DNA of 64,000 bases from the NCBI RefSeq assembly GCF_035582795.1, contig NW_027445624.1, positions 2,108,001 through 2,172,000 of the forward strand. Direction: 5' to 3'. The DNA is from Mycteria americana. Taxonomy: Eukaryota > Chordata > Aves > Ciconiiformes > Ciconiidae. This document shows positions 11,981-23,325 of this stretch, one piece after another. A program made the position numbers and the translations under genes. Positions within the stretch are counted from its first letter, which is position 1. Each line of letters opens with the position of its first letter. A model generated the notes under the pieces. The model was given only the letters and a program-made list of their open reading frames with translations. It did no database searches and was not told the DNA's origin.

Positions 11981-12596
11981 CAGGAGTTCAGAAGGAGAAG
12001 ATCCCTTCTCCTTGGAAAACTTCTTGAGGTTTCTATTGGCCAAATCCCTGAGTTCCTCAAGGTCCACTTGGACTGAAGCTCCCTTGTGTCAGCTGTTAGT
12101 GTGTGCGTGCAGATGGCTCACCTGACTCGTGGTGTCTCTAAGAAGATCACAGCATGAGGAATTTAAAAGACACAGCAGATAAAAAAGTAGAAGAGGAGAT
12201 ACCAGTTAAACCAAATTGGACACTGAGGTAGCTATTACCATGGTGACCATCCCAGAAACACCAAGTGAGGGTACAAAGAAGGCAAAACCAGGGCCAATGA
12301 GGACAGGGTAAACCGAGGTGGGCTGTTGGTATGGGAGGCCATGAGCATGATCAAAGGGAAGACCTTGAGAGGGACAAAAGAAGGAAAAAGAAAAGACAAG
12401 GTGTAGCCAAGGATACGGTCATGGCTGTTTGGGGGTGTCATCTGCCAAGCAGCCCTTCACCTGAGAAAGACCGACTGGAGTGGGACACAAAGCTGCAGTT
12501 GATCTGGCCATCCTTAGGTCTGACTTATTTCCATGGTCACGGGGAACCTGAGTGCTTTGCCTACCACCATCAAGGGAAGAGCCCTGTAGCAGATGG

Positions 12597-13020
12597 AAAC
12601 ACAGAATCCTTCAGGCGGGAAGGGACCTCGGGAGGTTGCTAGCCCAATCTTCTGCTCCCAGGAGGGCCAGCTATCAGGTCACAACAGCTTGCACAGCACT
12701 TTATAAATTTTGAGCCTTAAAACCTCCAAAGATGGAGATGGACCAAGCTCTCTGGGAAGCCTTCTCCTTGCTCATTGGCCCTCATCCTCCCATCATGAAC
12801 TGCAGTGAAGAGCCTGACTCTTTGGGTTGCCCCCTGGAAGGTGTGGGAATGCTGTTCCTTGGTCTCCCCAAAGCCGCCTTTTCTCCTGACTGAACAAATC
12901 CAGCTCTCTCAGCCTCCCATAGTGAGAAAGCCGACCTTACAAACGCATGCCTGAGGTGTTTAAGGCTCTTCCAACCCTGCTGGCTTCTCTTGCATCTGCA
13001 AAGGACTTCAGGGCCGTGAG
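12597..13020 (-). mobile_element. Old CR1 3' end
   Basis: In reverse this starts with a degraded tail (cacagaatccttcaggcggg) and continues into the CR1 3' UTR and C-terminal ORF2 (cagctctctcagcctcccat is the inverse of the GLFSLE-type coding word). A further weak trace lies near 13,300-13,370. The rest of 13,021-13,569 shows nothing recognisable. Confidence 0.6.
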
Positions 13021-13569
13021 AATATCACACCCTCCTGCCATGGCTTTCTGCAGGTGTCGCTCTCCCTTGTCACCATGATATCATGCACAGATGTCGCAGG
13101 CTGTGTGCAGGGCCCAATCTGAACAAGTAGCCATTCACAGTTAAACTTTGAACTCAAAACGTTTCAGGCCCAAGAAGCAACATCACACCACTAGGAGAGG
13201 CTGGTGCTGGGGGTGCCATGCTTGGTGCTAACCCACATGCAGAGGAGGAATTCATGACTCCAAGCATCCCAGGCGCTATCGTCAGTAGTGAGAGAAACAC
13301 CAAAACATTCAGATCAGAAGGGACCTTGGAGGTCCTAAACAACCTTCCACTCACATCAGGATGAGCACGGAATGCCCACCAAGCTCCTCAGGGCTTTGCC
13401 TAACAGTGTCCCGAAAATGTTTTGGAATGGGGGCTTTGTCTAAGATCCTCAGGGGAATCCTGGGTACCCTCTGAGGAAGCTCAGGGTGCTAGATAAGGAG
13501 AGCCACAGGATTCCTTGACTCCCAACCAGCTGCTAGCAACCTCTGGTAGCTTCTAAAAAACTCCTTCTG

Positions 13570-14612
13570 CTGTCCTTGATCAAAAGCTGCATTGCTGAGA
13601 GGCTGCTGAAGCTACTCCAGCCCTTGGACTGTTACTCCCTGCTGCTCTTCCACGTAGGCACCAATGACGCAGCCAAACTTGGAATTTACAGGCCCGTCAG
13701 CCTCATCTCAATTCCTGGGAACACGATGGAGCAGCTAATGCTGGATACCAAACTGGGAGGAGTGGCTGATACACCAGAGGGTTGCATTGCCATCCAGAGG
13801 GACCTGGACAGGCTGGAGAAATGGGCTGACAGGAACCTCATGAAGTTCAACAAGGGGAACTGCCAAGTCCTGCCCCTGGGGAGGAACAAGCCCATGCATC
13901 AGCCTATGCTGGGGGTCTCCCAGCTGGAAAGGAGCTTGGCAGAAAAAGCCCTGGGGCTTCTGGTGGACACCAAGTTGAACACGAGCCAGCAACATGCCCT
14001 TGTGGGAAACAAAGCAAACGGTATGCTGGGCTGTATTGACAAATATTGCCAGCAGCTGGGGGGACGTGATCTTTCCCCTTTATTCAGCACTGATGAGGCC
14101 ACAGCTGGAGTAGTGGGTCCAGTTCTTGGCTCCTCAGTACAGGAGAGACATGGACACACTGGAGAGAGGCCAATGACGGGCCACAAAGATGATGAAGAGA
14201 CTGGAGCATCTCTCTAGGAGAAGCTGAGGGAGCTGGGACTATCCAGCCTGGGGAAGAGAAGGCTCAAGGGGCATCTAATCAAAATAAATAAATAGCTGAA
14301 GGGAAGGTTCAAAGAGGATGGAGCCAGGCTCTTTCAGAGGTGCCCAGTGACAGGAGAAGAGGCAATGGGCACTCACTGAAACATAGGAGGGTCCCTGTGA
14401 ACATCAGGGAACATTTCTTTCACTGTGAGAGTGAGCAAGCACTGGCAGAGGTTTCCCAGTGAGGTGTCTCCACCCTTGGAGATAGTTAAAAGTCACCTGG
14501 ACGTGGTCCTGGGTAAGCACTCCACGTGGCCCTACTTGAGCTGGGGGTTGGACCAGGTGATCTCCAAAGGTCACAAGGTCATTCTGTAACTCTGTGGTTC
14601 TGTGATTCTGCA
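13570..14612 (+). mobile_element. Internally deleted CR1 LINE
   Basis: One frame (13,576-14,217) strings together three distant parts of CR1. The first is the ORF1 esterase block (CYSLLLFHVGTNDAA). The second is the reverse-transcriptase word YRPVSLISIPGNTMEQL. The third is the late ORF2 block starting DTKLGGVADTPEGC. A normal CR1 tail follows with ctgtggttctgtgattctg at about 14,595. About 2.5 kb of the usual element between these parts is missing. The body matches the minus-strand copy at 604-981 almost word for word. Confidence 0.8.
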
Positions 14613-15506
14613 AAAAGCTGTTACAATGTCTTAGGTCTACATGCTGAGTCCCACAGGATGAGCAAGACGCCTAAATGCAACTTCCAGATGGATGGGTGAT
14701 ACCATCAACAATAAAAATAAATCACCATTGGAGACCAATGAGGAAAGCCAAAGTTCTGGATTGAGAACTCCCTGGGAAGAGCAAAAAGGAAAGGTTGGGT
14801 CCGTGGGTGACAAGCAGCCCTTGCTCTTGCAGTTAGTCTCTGGTTTGAGACAGCTTCCTGAGCAACATGTGCATCCTTGGAGGGTGATTCCCTGGACCCG
14901 CACCAGGCAGCGGCCAGGTTTCCCAGCAGGGCTTTCCATCCCCCCTTCCAGAAATGGCCATGTCTCTCCATTCAGCATTCATGGATCCCAAAGCACCAAT
15001 TTGGGAAAGGCTTCTAGGTGAGGGGAAGGCCTCCCTCAGGCACATCTGTCCTCCTTAAATCCAAGTCTTGTGCAAGGCTCGGGTGGGTGGAGCTCGTTTG
15101 GTGCCCACGTTTGTCTGACACATGGCTGGTTAGTGCCATTACCAAGCAGGGAGGGAGAGCTTTGGTCTCAGGACAAGTTCTGCCCAAGGCAGTTGCAGCT
15201 CACAGCTGTGGTGCCTCAAGTCACTGACCCATGCCTGGGGTCTCTGATAAATAAAGCCCCATACACGGAAATCACCACAGTTAATGTGGGTGACGTGATG
15301 CCATGGTGCCAACATGGAAATTTCCAGCCCACATACTACGTTCAGGAGAAGAAATATTGATCTTCCTCTGCATCGACTCTCACTACCCTGTCACATCTTT
15401 CCACATGTACTCCTTCAAGGGCCCCTTCTCAACTCTCTGCAGTCTGCCTGATGCTGCCTTCAGCCAAATCCTGAATTATGTTCCTACCTGTCCCTTCCTA
15501 TGTATC

Positions 15507-15530
15507 TCGCTGAAGGTTTTCCTTCAGCGA
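15507..15530. repeat. Perfect short hairpin
   Basis: A 10-bp perfect inverted repeat (tcgctgaagg and its complement) encloses a TTTT loop. It could fold strongly in RNA or single-stranded DNA. No function is assigned. Confidence 0.7.
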
Positions 15531-15533
15531 AAG

Positions 15534-15583
15534 GAAAACTATTTCAGTATTTATTACTGAAAACTATTTCAGTATTTATTCCT
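15534..15583 (+). repeat. 25-bp tandem duplication
   Basis: Two copies of a 25-bp unit (beginning gaaaactatttcag) lie directly end to end with one difference, starting 3 bp after the hairpin. Confidence 0.85.
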
Positions 15584-16547
15584 GAAATCTTCTCAGTTTG
15601 GCTGCACTCCTGGAGTCTCTCAACTCAGCCCCACGAGACTTGAAGCATTAGGGAGAATTATGCAGGGAGACTTGGCTTGGCATGGCATTTTGCATGTTCA
15701 TGAGCCCTCTGGTGCCAAGCTCCGGAACTGCAGGTACTGCAAGAATGAACCGGCCTCTACAGAACTGAAAAGCTTCCTGAGGTGCATCCAAGGGTGGGGA
15801 GTGAAGGAGAGGAAGAGAGGAAGGTCAGCTCATGGGGCATGTTGAGCACTGTCTAGCCACCCCACAGCAGAGGGCATTCCCCATCTCCCAGGCTGAGGCA
15901 TGCACACAGGATGGGAACCTCTCCTTTGTGCAGGGGCCTTCAGCCACATTCCCAGGGCAGACCTATTCCTCTGCCACCCACAGACATCAGTGGCTTTCCA
16001 TTGCTGGGCTCACACAAGGTTGGAAGGATTTGCTACAGCCCTCAACCATCGCCTTGCTTCTTGACGAGTTCCCTACACCCTCTCTCGCATCCGTACGCAC
16101 TGCCAATCACTGCCTGATCACTACCCGAGAAGCTAAGAAGCTCTCAAGGCTTTCCCTCTCATCCTCAGGGGATGACCACGTTTCTGCAGTCACCATTCGT
16201 GCATCGTAAAAACACCAGTTGAGGAAGTGCATCTTGGTGAGGGGAGGACCTCGCCGAGGCACCTCTGTGCTCTTTGAGGTGTAAGCGCTTGTGCAAGGCT
16301 GCAGGAGGAGTTGCTTTGGTGGCCAGCTTTGTATTGCAGATGGATGGTGTGCAGAGGGCAGGGAATGAGAGAGGACTGCTACCAGAAATGCCATGGAGGG
16401 GAGGTCCGGTGCTCAGGGAAAGAAGGATGAAGGGTGGACACTCCGGGTTGTGGTGTTTCTCTTCCCAAGTCCCCACTGTGGGTGACGAAGCTCTGCTTCC
16501 CCAGAAATGGCCAAGCATCTGCCTGCCGATGGGAAGCACTCCATAGC

Positions 16548-16780
16548 TCACTTTGGGAGTCTCTGTGGCGCAATTGGTTAGCGCGTTCGGCTGTTAACCG
16601 AAAGGCTGGTGGTTCGAGCCCACCCAGGGACGCCTTCCCCTTTCCCTGCCCGTGACAGGGGGCTTGCAACTACAGGACCTTGCAGCTCCCTTACAACCCA
16701 AACCCTTCTATGGCTCCAGCAAAAGAGGAGCCCATTCACTCCCCTCTCCAAAGGCAGAGCATTCAAAACAAACTCATAGC
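16548..16780 (+). other. 233-bp tRNA-bearing insert in the LTR
   Basis: Compared with the two related LTRs, sequence is added between gggaagcact and aattccttac. The insert is flanked by the 6-bp word catagc (16,542-16,547 and 16,775-16,780), which may be a target-site duplication. It contains a complete tRNA-Asn gene near its left end and about 150 bp of unrelated sequence. I know no named SINE that matches. Confidence 0.5.
16559..16632 (+). tRNA. TRNAN-GUU: tRNA-Asn (anticodon GUU)
   Basis: This is a 74-nt sequence with a full cloverleaf. The acceptor stem pairs GTCTCTG with CAGGGAC, leaving discriminator G. The D arm is GGCGCAATTGGTTAGCGC, the anticodon loop is CTGTTAA (GTT), and the T arm is GGTTCGAGCC. 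It is nearly identical to the standard vertebrate asparagine tRNA. Internal A and B boxes are intact, so RNA polymerase III could transcribe it. No clean run of four T follows closely. There is no genomic CCA. The copy in the right arm is identical. Confidence 0.95.
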
Positions 16781-16955
16781 AATTCCTTACTCCCTTTTGC
16801 TTGCGCACGCACCTTTGCATCACTTATTAAACTGCCTTTCTCTTCACCCACGACTCTTTCGCACTTTGCCCTTCCAATGCTCTCCCCCCTCCAGCTCAGG
16901 GGGACTGAGCCAGCAGCTGCGTGGGGGCTGAGCTGCCAGCTGGGGCCAACCCACC

Positions 16956-17599
16956 CTGGGATTTGCCTTATTTCTACCCTCACTAACAACAGCAGCACTA
17001 ACATGCTCTAAAATAAGGTCTTCCTCTTCTTCATGATGCTAAACTCTATTTCTTTCATGTTACTCCTTTCCTTCATTCTTCCTTGACAAGACACTTAGAA
17101 TTTCGCAGTATTATAGTCTGCCATGAAGTTGTTAGAACAATACTTTTTCTCTCCTTTCTAACTGTTGTCATCTAATGGCAACACCTCTCAGACAGTATTG
17201 TCCCTACATCATTTCTTTTATTCCCATTTCCAGTCTCTGTGTCTGTGTGTGTGTGAGGAGTTGTTTATCGTGATTATCACATCCCTGAGCAGCTCGTCCT
17301 TGGTTGCCAGTACCGGATCCAGGTGAGCACCCAGGGCCTTTGTTGGCCCACTGGGCAGCTGTATTAAGAAGGTGTCCCGCGGTGCTGCAGACTGTTTGCA
17401 CCTTGTTTTGCCTGGTCCGTGAATGCCAGGGCAATTACAGTCCCCCACAGGAACTGGCTGATTGACCTGCAGACTTCCTTGGGCTGCTGACAGAAGACTT
17501 TTCTTGCTTCCTCACCCTCACTGCATGGTTCATAACTGCCAACACGATGTCACCCTTACTGGCCTCTCTAATCCTCAGTGACAGAAGCTAAGCATCCTG
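16956..17599. other. Non-coding left-arm sequence
   Basis: No gene is recognised. A short GT microsatellite at about 17,238-17,254 differs slightly in length from its partner in the right arm (about 62,585-62,601). Confidence 0.5.
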
Positions 17600-17850
17600 C
17601 AAGACCTCCAGACATCTGAGCTGCCCCTTCACACTGGGGACATCCCCCATCCTCACCTTCCCGGCCACTCTCTTCTGCAGAGCCTCTATCCCTCCACTGC
17701 AGCACCCCAAGTGAGCAAGCTGTCCCACCACATCTAATTTCATCCAAAACCATCACAGTGCTGGGAGGCTCCAGCTCCTCCTGTCTCTTCCCCAGCTCCT
17801 CCCGCCTGTGCACGTTTGCGCTGCAGCATCTGAGCTGAGGCACCGGGGCT
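17600..17850 (-). mobile_element. CR1 endonuclease-region fragment (left arm)
   Basis: The minus strand reads NVHRREELGKRQEELE and LGVLQWRDRGSAEESGR. It aligns loosely with the start of CR1 ORF2 (MGNKQEELE, then the W-rich endonuclease stretch). The stretch 31,640-31,965 is a closer relative, and both stand in the same place of an OR cassette. Confidence 0.5.
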
Positions 17851-18288
17851 GAGCACAGACTCGTTACAGGTAAACATGGTACCAGGGCCCCAGGGACCCC
17901 CTCTGCTTCACATGCTGGAGTGCTTGGCAGATGTTAATGTAACAAGGAAATGAGGTGCCCACAGACTGCCCCGCAGTCTCCAAGGCCAGAGAAACGAGGC
18001 TGCGCAATGACATCTTGTCCAGAGAAATGTTTGGTGACTCTGCAGAAACTCTGCAGGGCTGTGGGGCTTGCAAGACAAACTGCAGGAAGGACAGGGTGCT
18101 GCAGAGACAGTCTTTGCGGATGGGCAGCCTTTGGTCCATCCACACTGTGGACATTGTTATCACCTTCCCTCTCCATATCATGAGGCAGCGAGGGGAGAGG
18201 AGAGAAGCAAGAGAGAGGTTAAAGGCAGTGTGGAGTGGGAGGATGCTGAGAGCTCCCTGGAAGAGAAATCTTCACGGCCCTTAACACA

Positions 18289-18294
18289 GTAAGT
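18289..18294 (+). promoter_or_regulatory. Candidate 5'-exon splice donor of OR locus
   Basis: GTAAGT after aacaca lies in a block repeated upstream of six OR loci and is unchanged in each. It stands about 0.6 kb before the broken OR at 18,909. It most likely ends an untranslated first exon. Confidence 0.5.
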
Positions 18295-18908
18295 CTCTGG
18301 CTGCAGGGCAATGCACTTGAGTACTCTGGAGGGGTCTCCTAGAGCTGGCACATCCCAGAGCAGGCAGGATCTGGCAGGATGGCTCTCCGGGTTTCTTTCA
18401 TGTGGAGAAGGACACGCTCCAGCCCAGGGCTGTCCTTCAGAGCAGGGTCCCTGCACCCCAGGAGGCTGTGTGCCAGGCAGGGACTCTGCTGCCTGCCAGG
18501 GTCAGCACTCAGCCTGCCCAGCGAGCTCCCCACAGTGCTGTGGGGAGAAGCTGTTGGTTAAAGGAGTGACCCCCGGCAGGGCAGGGTCCTTCTGCTGTCG
18601 TGAGGGTGCTGCGTGTGTCAGGGCTGCTCACAGCTCCACATCACCCCCAGCATCTTTCTGAGGGTCCTTTTGAAGAAGTACACCAAGGCAGCATTGACTT
18701 GAATGGGAAGGTGTTTGTGCTTTGAGGTTTCTCATCTTGGTTGTCTGCTTGGGCAGCGGGAGATGGGAATTTATTTCTCTGTGCTGGAGAAGGCACTGAG
18801 ACCGCAGAAGATTTTAGGGGTTTTCCTTGAAAAGTCTCTCAAAACTTCTCCCTGTCTTCCCTCTTACACAAGCCCCAATGCCTTCAGGCAGCAAAAGTCC
18901 AACAGCAA

Positions 18909-19819
18909 ATGTCCAACAGCAGCTCCATCACCCGGTTCCTCCTCCTGGCGTGAGCAGACATGCAGGAGCTGCAGCTCTTGCACCTCTGGCTCTTCCCGGG
19001 CATCTATCTGGCTGCCCTCCTGGGCAACGGCCTCAGCATTACTGCCGTAGCCTGTGACCGCTGCCTCCACACCCCCATGTACTTCTTCCACTTTAACCTC
19101 TCCTTCCTCGGTCTGGGCTCCGTCTCCACCACTGTCCCCATATCCATGGCCAATTCCCTCTGGGACACCAGGGACATTTCCTATGCAGGATGCACTGCCC
19201 AAGTGTTTCTGTTTGCCTTCTTGATGTCAGCAGAGTTTTCTCTTCTCACCATCATGGCCTATGACCGCTACATGCCATCTCCAAACCCCTGCGCTATGGG
19301 ACCCTCCCGGACAGCCGAGCTCGCAGCAAAGCGGCAGCAGCTGCCTGGGACAGTGATTTCCCCTATGCCATGCTGCACACTACCAATACATTTTCACTAC
19401 TGCTCTGCCAAGGCAATGCTGTGGACCAGTTCTTTTGTGAAATCCCTCAGATCCTCAAGCTCTCCTGCTCACGCTCCTTACTCAGGGAATTTGGGGTTCT
19501 TATATTTAGTGCTATTGGAGCACTCGGGTGTTGTATTTTCGTTGTGCTGTCCTGTGTGGAGATCTTCATGGCTGCGCTGAGGTTGCCCTGTGAGCAGGGA
19601 CGGCACAAAGCCTTTTCCACGTGGCTCCCTCACCTGACCGTGGTCTCCCTGTTTGCCCGCTCTCCCATGTTTGCCTACCTGAAGCCTCCCTCCATCTCCT
19701 CCCCATCCCTGAATCTGGTGGTAGCAGTTCTGTACTCGGTGGTGCCTCCCACAGTGAACGCCCTCATCTACAGCACGGGGACCAAGGAGCTCAAGGATGC
19801 CCTGAGGAAAGTGATTTAG
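18909..19819 (+). pseudogene. OR14-like olfactory receptor pseudogene (left arm)
   Basis: The locus aligns along its full length with the intact ORs. It starts MSNSSSITR at 18,909, but codon 15 (usually Phe) is TGA at 18,951. One base is missing just after the MAYDRY motif (after 19,271), which shifts the frame. The rest continues in the shifted frame from 19,370 to 19,819 (QFFCEIPQILKLSC; KAFSTWLPHL; NALIYSTGT in place of NPLIYSMRN). The same two lesions are in the right-arm copy, so the gene died before the arms separated. A 15-bp duplication (gtccaacagcaaaa/t) precedes the ATG. Confidence 0.93.
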
Positions 19820-20055
19820 TGGCCATTTTTCAGTACTTGTGGACTTCCCTTCTCTCTGCACAAATGACTCCTATGGTATCCCATTGCAGGTGCCTGCTTT
19901 GTTCATTAGTCGTTGTCATTACCATTATCTGTATAACATAAATATTGGGATTCACTTCACTGCTAAGGATGAATGAACCTTCTCTGTGTCTCCTGACTGT
20001 CAGGAAAAATCTTTCGAACGCTGCATCACAGCTCTGTCTCCCACAGCATCTTTGT

Positions 20056-20061
20056 AATAAA
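20056..20061 (+). terminator. Poly(A) signal 3' of OR pseudogene
   Basis: AATAAA in tttgtaataaaatgg, 237 bp after the last OR codon, is conserved with the copies at 43,177 and 59,779. Confidence 0.5.
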
Positions 20062-20884
20062 ATGGCGTCTCCTCCGTGCACTGCCTGAAGACTGGGCTCT
20101 TCATCCAAAGCTGGTGACGAGAACAGGCACGAGCAAATGCTCCCCAAAGGAGCCTGTTGCTCCATGGATTCAGGATCAAAGAGCTCCTTGTCCTGTTGGT
20201 GCCTGTCAGAGACTGAGTGTTGCATTTAGGACTTACCCGTTGGTGTCTAGTGAAAGTAGAGACGGTGAGCAGTCACCGAGTCGCTGAGGTACATACCCAG
20301 GGCTGTTCCACATGTGACACACAGATGATGTCCTTAAGGAGGGCAGTCTGGAGCTGCCTGGAAACCCCAGGCATCTCCATGGATGGCACGGGCCTGTGGC
20401 GGGCAGTGACTGGAGCACCATAAAGAGAGAGATTGGGCAAGGTGGAGTCCCTCAAAGGAAAAGTGCTAAACCCAGGCGTCTACAGGGAAACAAGGACTCT
20501 GCTGTCCCAGAGGAGGAAATGGGGCGCCAGCAGGCGCATGGAAGGGAGGCAGGAGAGTCATTCATGTCACCCCCAGTCACGACTGAACGTTTCCTCTCCT
20601 TGGAAATGCACCATAGTCCCTTCAAGCACCTTCCACCTCCACAGACCCTCAGGCAGGGGGCTTAGCAGAAGTGATCCCCACCCAGCTCCCGAGGGCCAGC
20701 AGGGAGCACAAGGAGAGGGCCAGGAATGAACAGAACGATCGCGGAGAGGTGAGATGGGATCTATGTGGGCTAGAGTTTGTGCCAGAGAAAATGCCCATGT
20801 TCAGCTAATTCAAAACTGTTTCTAGACCATGGATACCCTGAAGCATGCTTACAGTGCAGAGCCAGGAGTTCTTGCTCCACCAGG

Positions 20885-22725
20885 CCTGGGACGTGGCGTT
20901 TCCCACTCCCCATCCCTTTGTGCCATCGTCCCTCACGAAGAGTGACGTTGAGATGGAGGCTGGCACTGTGTCAGGGCTTACGCTGTGGAAGCATGACCCA
21001 GCAGACCTGTGAATTTGCTGCTGTCCCTTAGTCAGTCCGTGTGCCTAGCACATGTCCTTGGGACAACCTCCCCCACCTTGTGTGCTGGCTCTAACCCCCA
21101 AAAGTCACCCCCCATCCTGGCCCTTTGTATTTTTCATCCCTTGTGCAGACCACGGCAGGGGGATGTTTCCCCAGCCCTGAATGCATCCTGCACCATGTGG
21201 TGCCTGCACGGTTGGGCTGGGGGGGCCACATGTGGGGCAGCAAGGCTGTGCTGTTGCAGGGATTAGCATGTGAACATGAGCCACACTGCCAGGACATCCC
21301 CAAATTACCTTCAAACGCCAGCCAGGCAGGGCTGTCACCCCAGTCACCGCAATGACTCTGGGATCCCAAGAGGCACCATGAGTTGGAAGCATAGGGTGGG
21401 CACCACAACCCCAGCTCTGCCAGCAGACCTTCTGAAGCCAGAGCTGCTCCCAATGGTTGGGAGAGGACTCACTGCTGCTCACAGGGTTGGGGGTGGCTTG
21501 GGGGCTGCAGCCACCAGCACCGACTGCCAGGAGCCCCAAGACACAGCGGCGAGCGTCGGTTCCCGGCGCCGCAGCTCCCAGTGCCTCCCCTCCTCTGTGA
21601 CCATCCTCGCTCAGGAGCACCACTGGGTGCGAAGGGGAGCTGCTTGTTGTAGTAGTCACTTCAGCATTAGTAGCAAGGCTTGCTGAAGTCTTAGGCCACA
21701 AGAACTTTCACCCAGATCCACCGACCGTGCACTGAACTTTGACTTGGCCCCCAAAACCCATGCAAACCAGAAAGATGAGGAGGCTTCAACCTTAGCAGAA
21801 GCTGCGATCTTAGAGAGAAGAGAAGAATCGGCCCGCCAAGAGACAATGAAAGGGCCCAATGAAGAACGGGAAGACCCCAGACCCAAATACTACTATTGGT
21901 CCGAACAGTCTCCTGAGGGGAGGGGAATTTAGATACCTTAGATATACCTTAGATATACCTTACAGGGTATAATTACCCAGGGATTTCTTTGTTCTGGCTC
22001 CCTCTCCGGAGGCACCCAGCTCGAGCTGTTTTCACTGCTGTACCAATAAATTCACCTGGCGCGCGTCGTCTCGGAGGCTCTGCTTCGGGAAACCTAGGGT
22101 CGAGCCAGAGGGGAGAGAAAGCACCCGAGAGCGAGTGTATGTGAGCGAGGAGTTGAAAAGGGGCACCCATCAGCTCAGTGGAGCTGCCGCTGCGAAGGGA
22201 CTTTGGTCCTAGCAGTTAAAGTCTCGGGCGGTGTGTGTGCGACTCCCTGAATGGTGTGTGAATGCTCGGGCAGCGGCTTCTCCTTTAACACTGCCGGAGC
22301 TCTTCTCTGCTGACCCGCTGCCATGGCCCCTTCTTGTGTTCAAAGTCACTGTTGCGTAGGAGTCTGAGGAGTGGCTGGAGGGGGGGAACCCTCCCGTTGA
22401 GTCACGAGGTTCAGACAGGACCCCCTTGCTTTCTAAACTCCTTCTCAGAGAGGAGTCGAGGTGCGGCTAAGTCCAGTCTTAGTCTCAGACTTGGTCAACG
22501 GTTTATTTTCTAAGGACGGTACATGTAGCCACCCATCAGAGTCAACGATTGCCTGTCAGAGCCCTCTCAGGGCTTCCACTGAAACAGCTTCGCAAAGTTG
22601 ATTAAGGTGGCAGTGCTAAAGTAATTTGACAGCGTTCTAAGTCCAGTCAATTATTGCACACCCCTGTCTCCGCCCTGGTGCCAGCTCACAACCACTACCA
22701 CAATCCCTCTGCAGTCTATGCCTCT
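20885..22725. other. Extra block in left arm with LTR-like part
   Basis: The flanks on both sides match the 3' flank of the OR at 43.4 kb, where they stand almost next to each other (around 42,280-42,320). So about 1.8 kb has been gained here. The first part (20,990-21,640) is GC-rich with no known family. About 21,640-22,665 looks LTR-like: short direct repeats of cttagatatac near 21,935-21,960, ccaataaattcacc near 22,043 as a possible poly(A) signal, and a terminal tgcaca. I cannot find a target duplication and cannot give the family. No gene is supported. Confidence 0.4.
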
Positions 22726-23325
22726 GCTTGGAGCTGGCCACCGTGGTGTGCCTGCATGGCCCTGAGGATCCCAGAGGGGCTGTGCTTGGAGAGCAGGTTG
22801 TGACAGTCCTCGGTCTGAGTAGGGCTGAGGATCTGGTTGGGGATCATGACGGAAAGGAAAGGACAAGAGATTGCAAGGACAAGAAGCAGGAAGGGAAATT
22901 TCACAGGAGGTTAAGGAAAGACAAAGTTACAGAGATATATTTGTATGATCATGAGAGTGGATCAGCACTGGTTCAGGGGCCCCAAGATTTTCAAAACTCA
23001 CCTGGAGAAAGCATTGACCAATCAGATGTAACTCTAAAGTTCTCCATGCTCAGAGCATATCATGGTACTGGAGACCTCCAGAGGTCCCTTCCAACTCAGA
23101 TCCTCAAGGAGGAAGGAGCTGGACACAGCAGTCAGGGTAGGGGATACTGCTGTGTGTTGAGGCATTGCTGGCATTTGTAACCCCTGGTGCACCTTTTCCT
23201 CAGAGTGACACGGCGAATGAGGTCATCCTCAAAAGGAGGCCTCTGCTCCACGGGTACCGGGAGTGCAACCAGTGTGGGGAAAGGCCAGAAAAGTTCTCAG
23301 AAACACTGCTAGGCATTCCACCATC

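Larger units (their letters stand above)
14613..15840. other. Non-coding; diverged copy of left-arm sequence
   Basis: No gene is supported. The stretch 15,000-15,110 is a diverged copy of 16,210-16,320 in the left arm (shared gaggggaag/gagggga, aggcac, cttgtgcaaggct). So the DNA just outside the visible arm is already part of the same repeat family. A hairpin and a short tandem repeat lie at 15,507-15,583. Confidence 0.5.
16430..16955 (+). mobile_element. Old ERVL-type solo LTR remnant (left arm)
   Basis: The left part (cttcccaag, gatgggaag) and the right part (attaaactgcc, gctgcgtggggg, gctgccagctggggcc) match in order the LTR at 30,123-30,689 and the minus-strand LTR near 40.2-40.7 kb. It is 5'-truncated and well diverged, so older than the arm duplication. 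Both arms carry it. It is split by an insert that holds a tRNA gene. Confidence 0.75.

Noticed and set aside
15832-16394. Open frames at the outer end of the left arm read as a gene
   Set aside because: Frames on both strands are equally open and lack motifs. The mirror region loses them by small changes.
21105-21701. 198-codon frame on the minus strand (partner 58,137-58,748)
   Set aside because: GC-rich region with open frames on both strands. The partner frame changes its C-terminal sequence by frameshift, which is not expected for a constrained protein.
22450-22560. Start of a complete provirus near the LTR-like block
   Set aside because: No gag, pol or env coding trace is found beside it in either arm. 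At most a solo LTR or fragment is supported.
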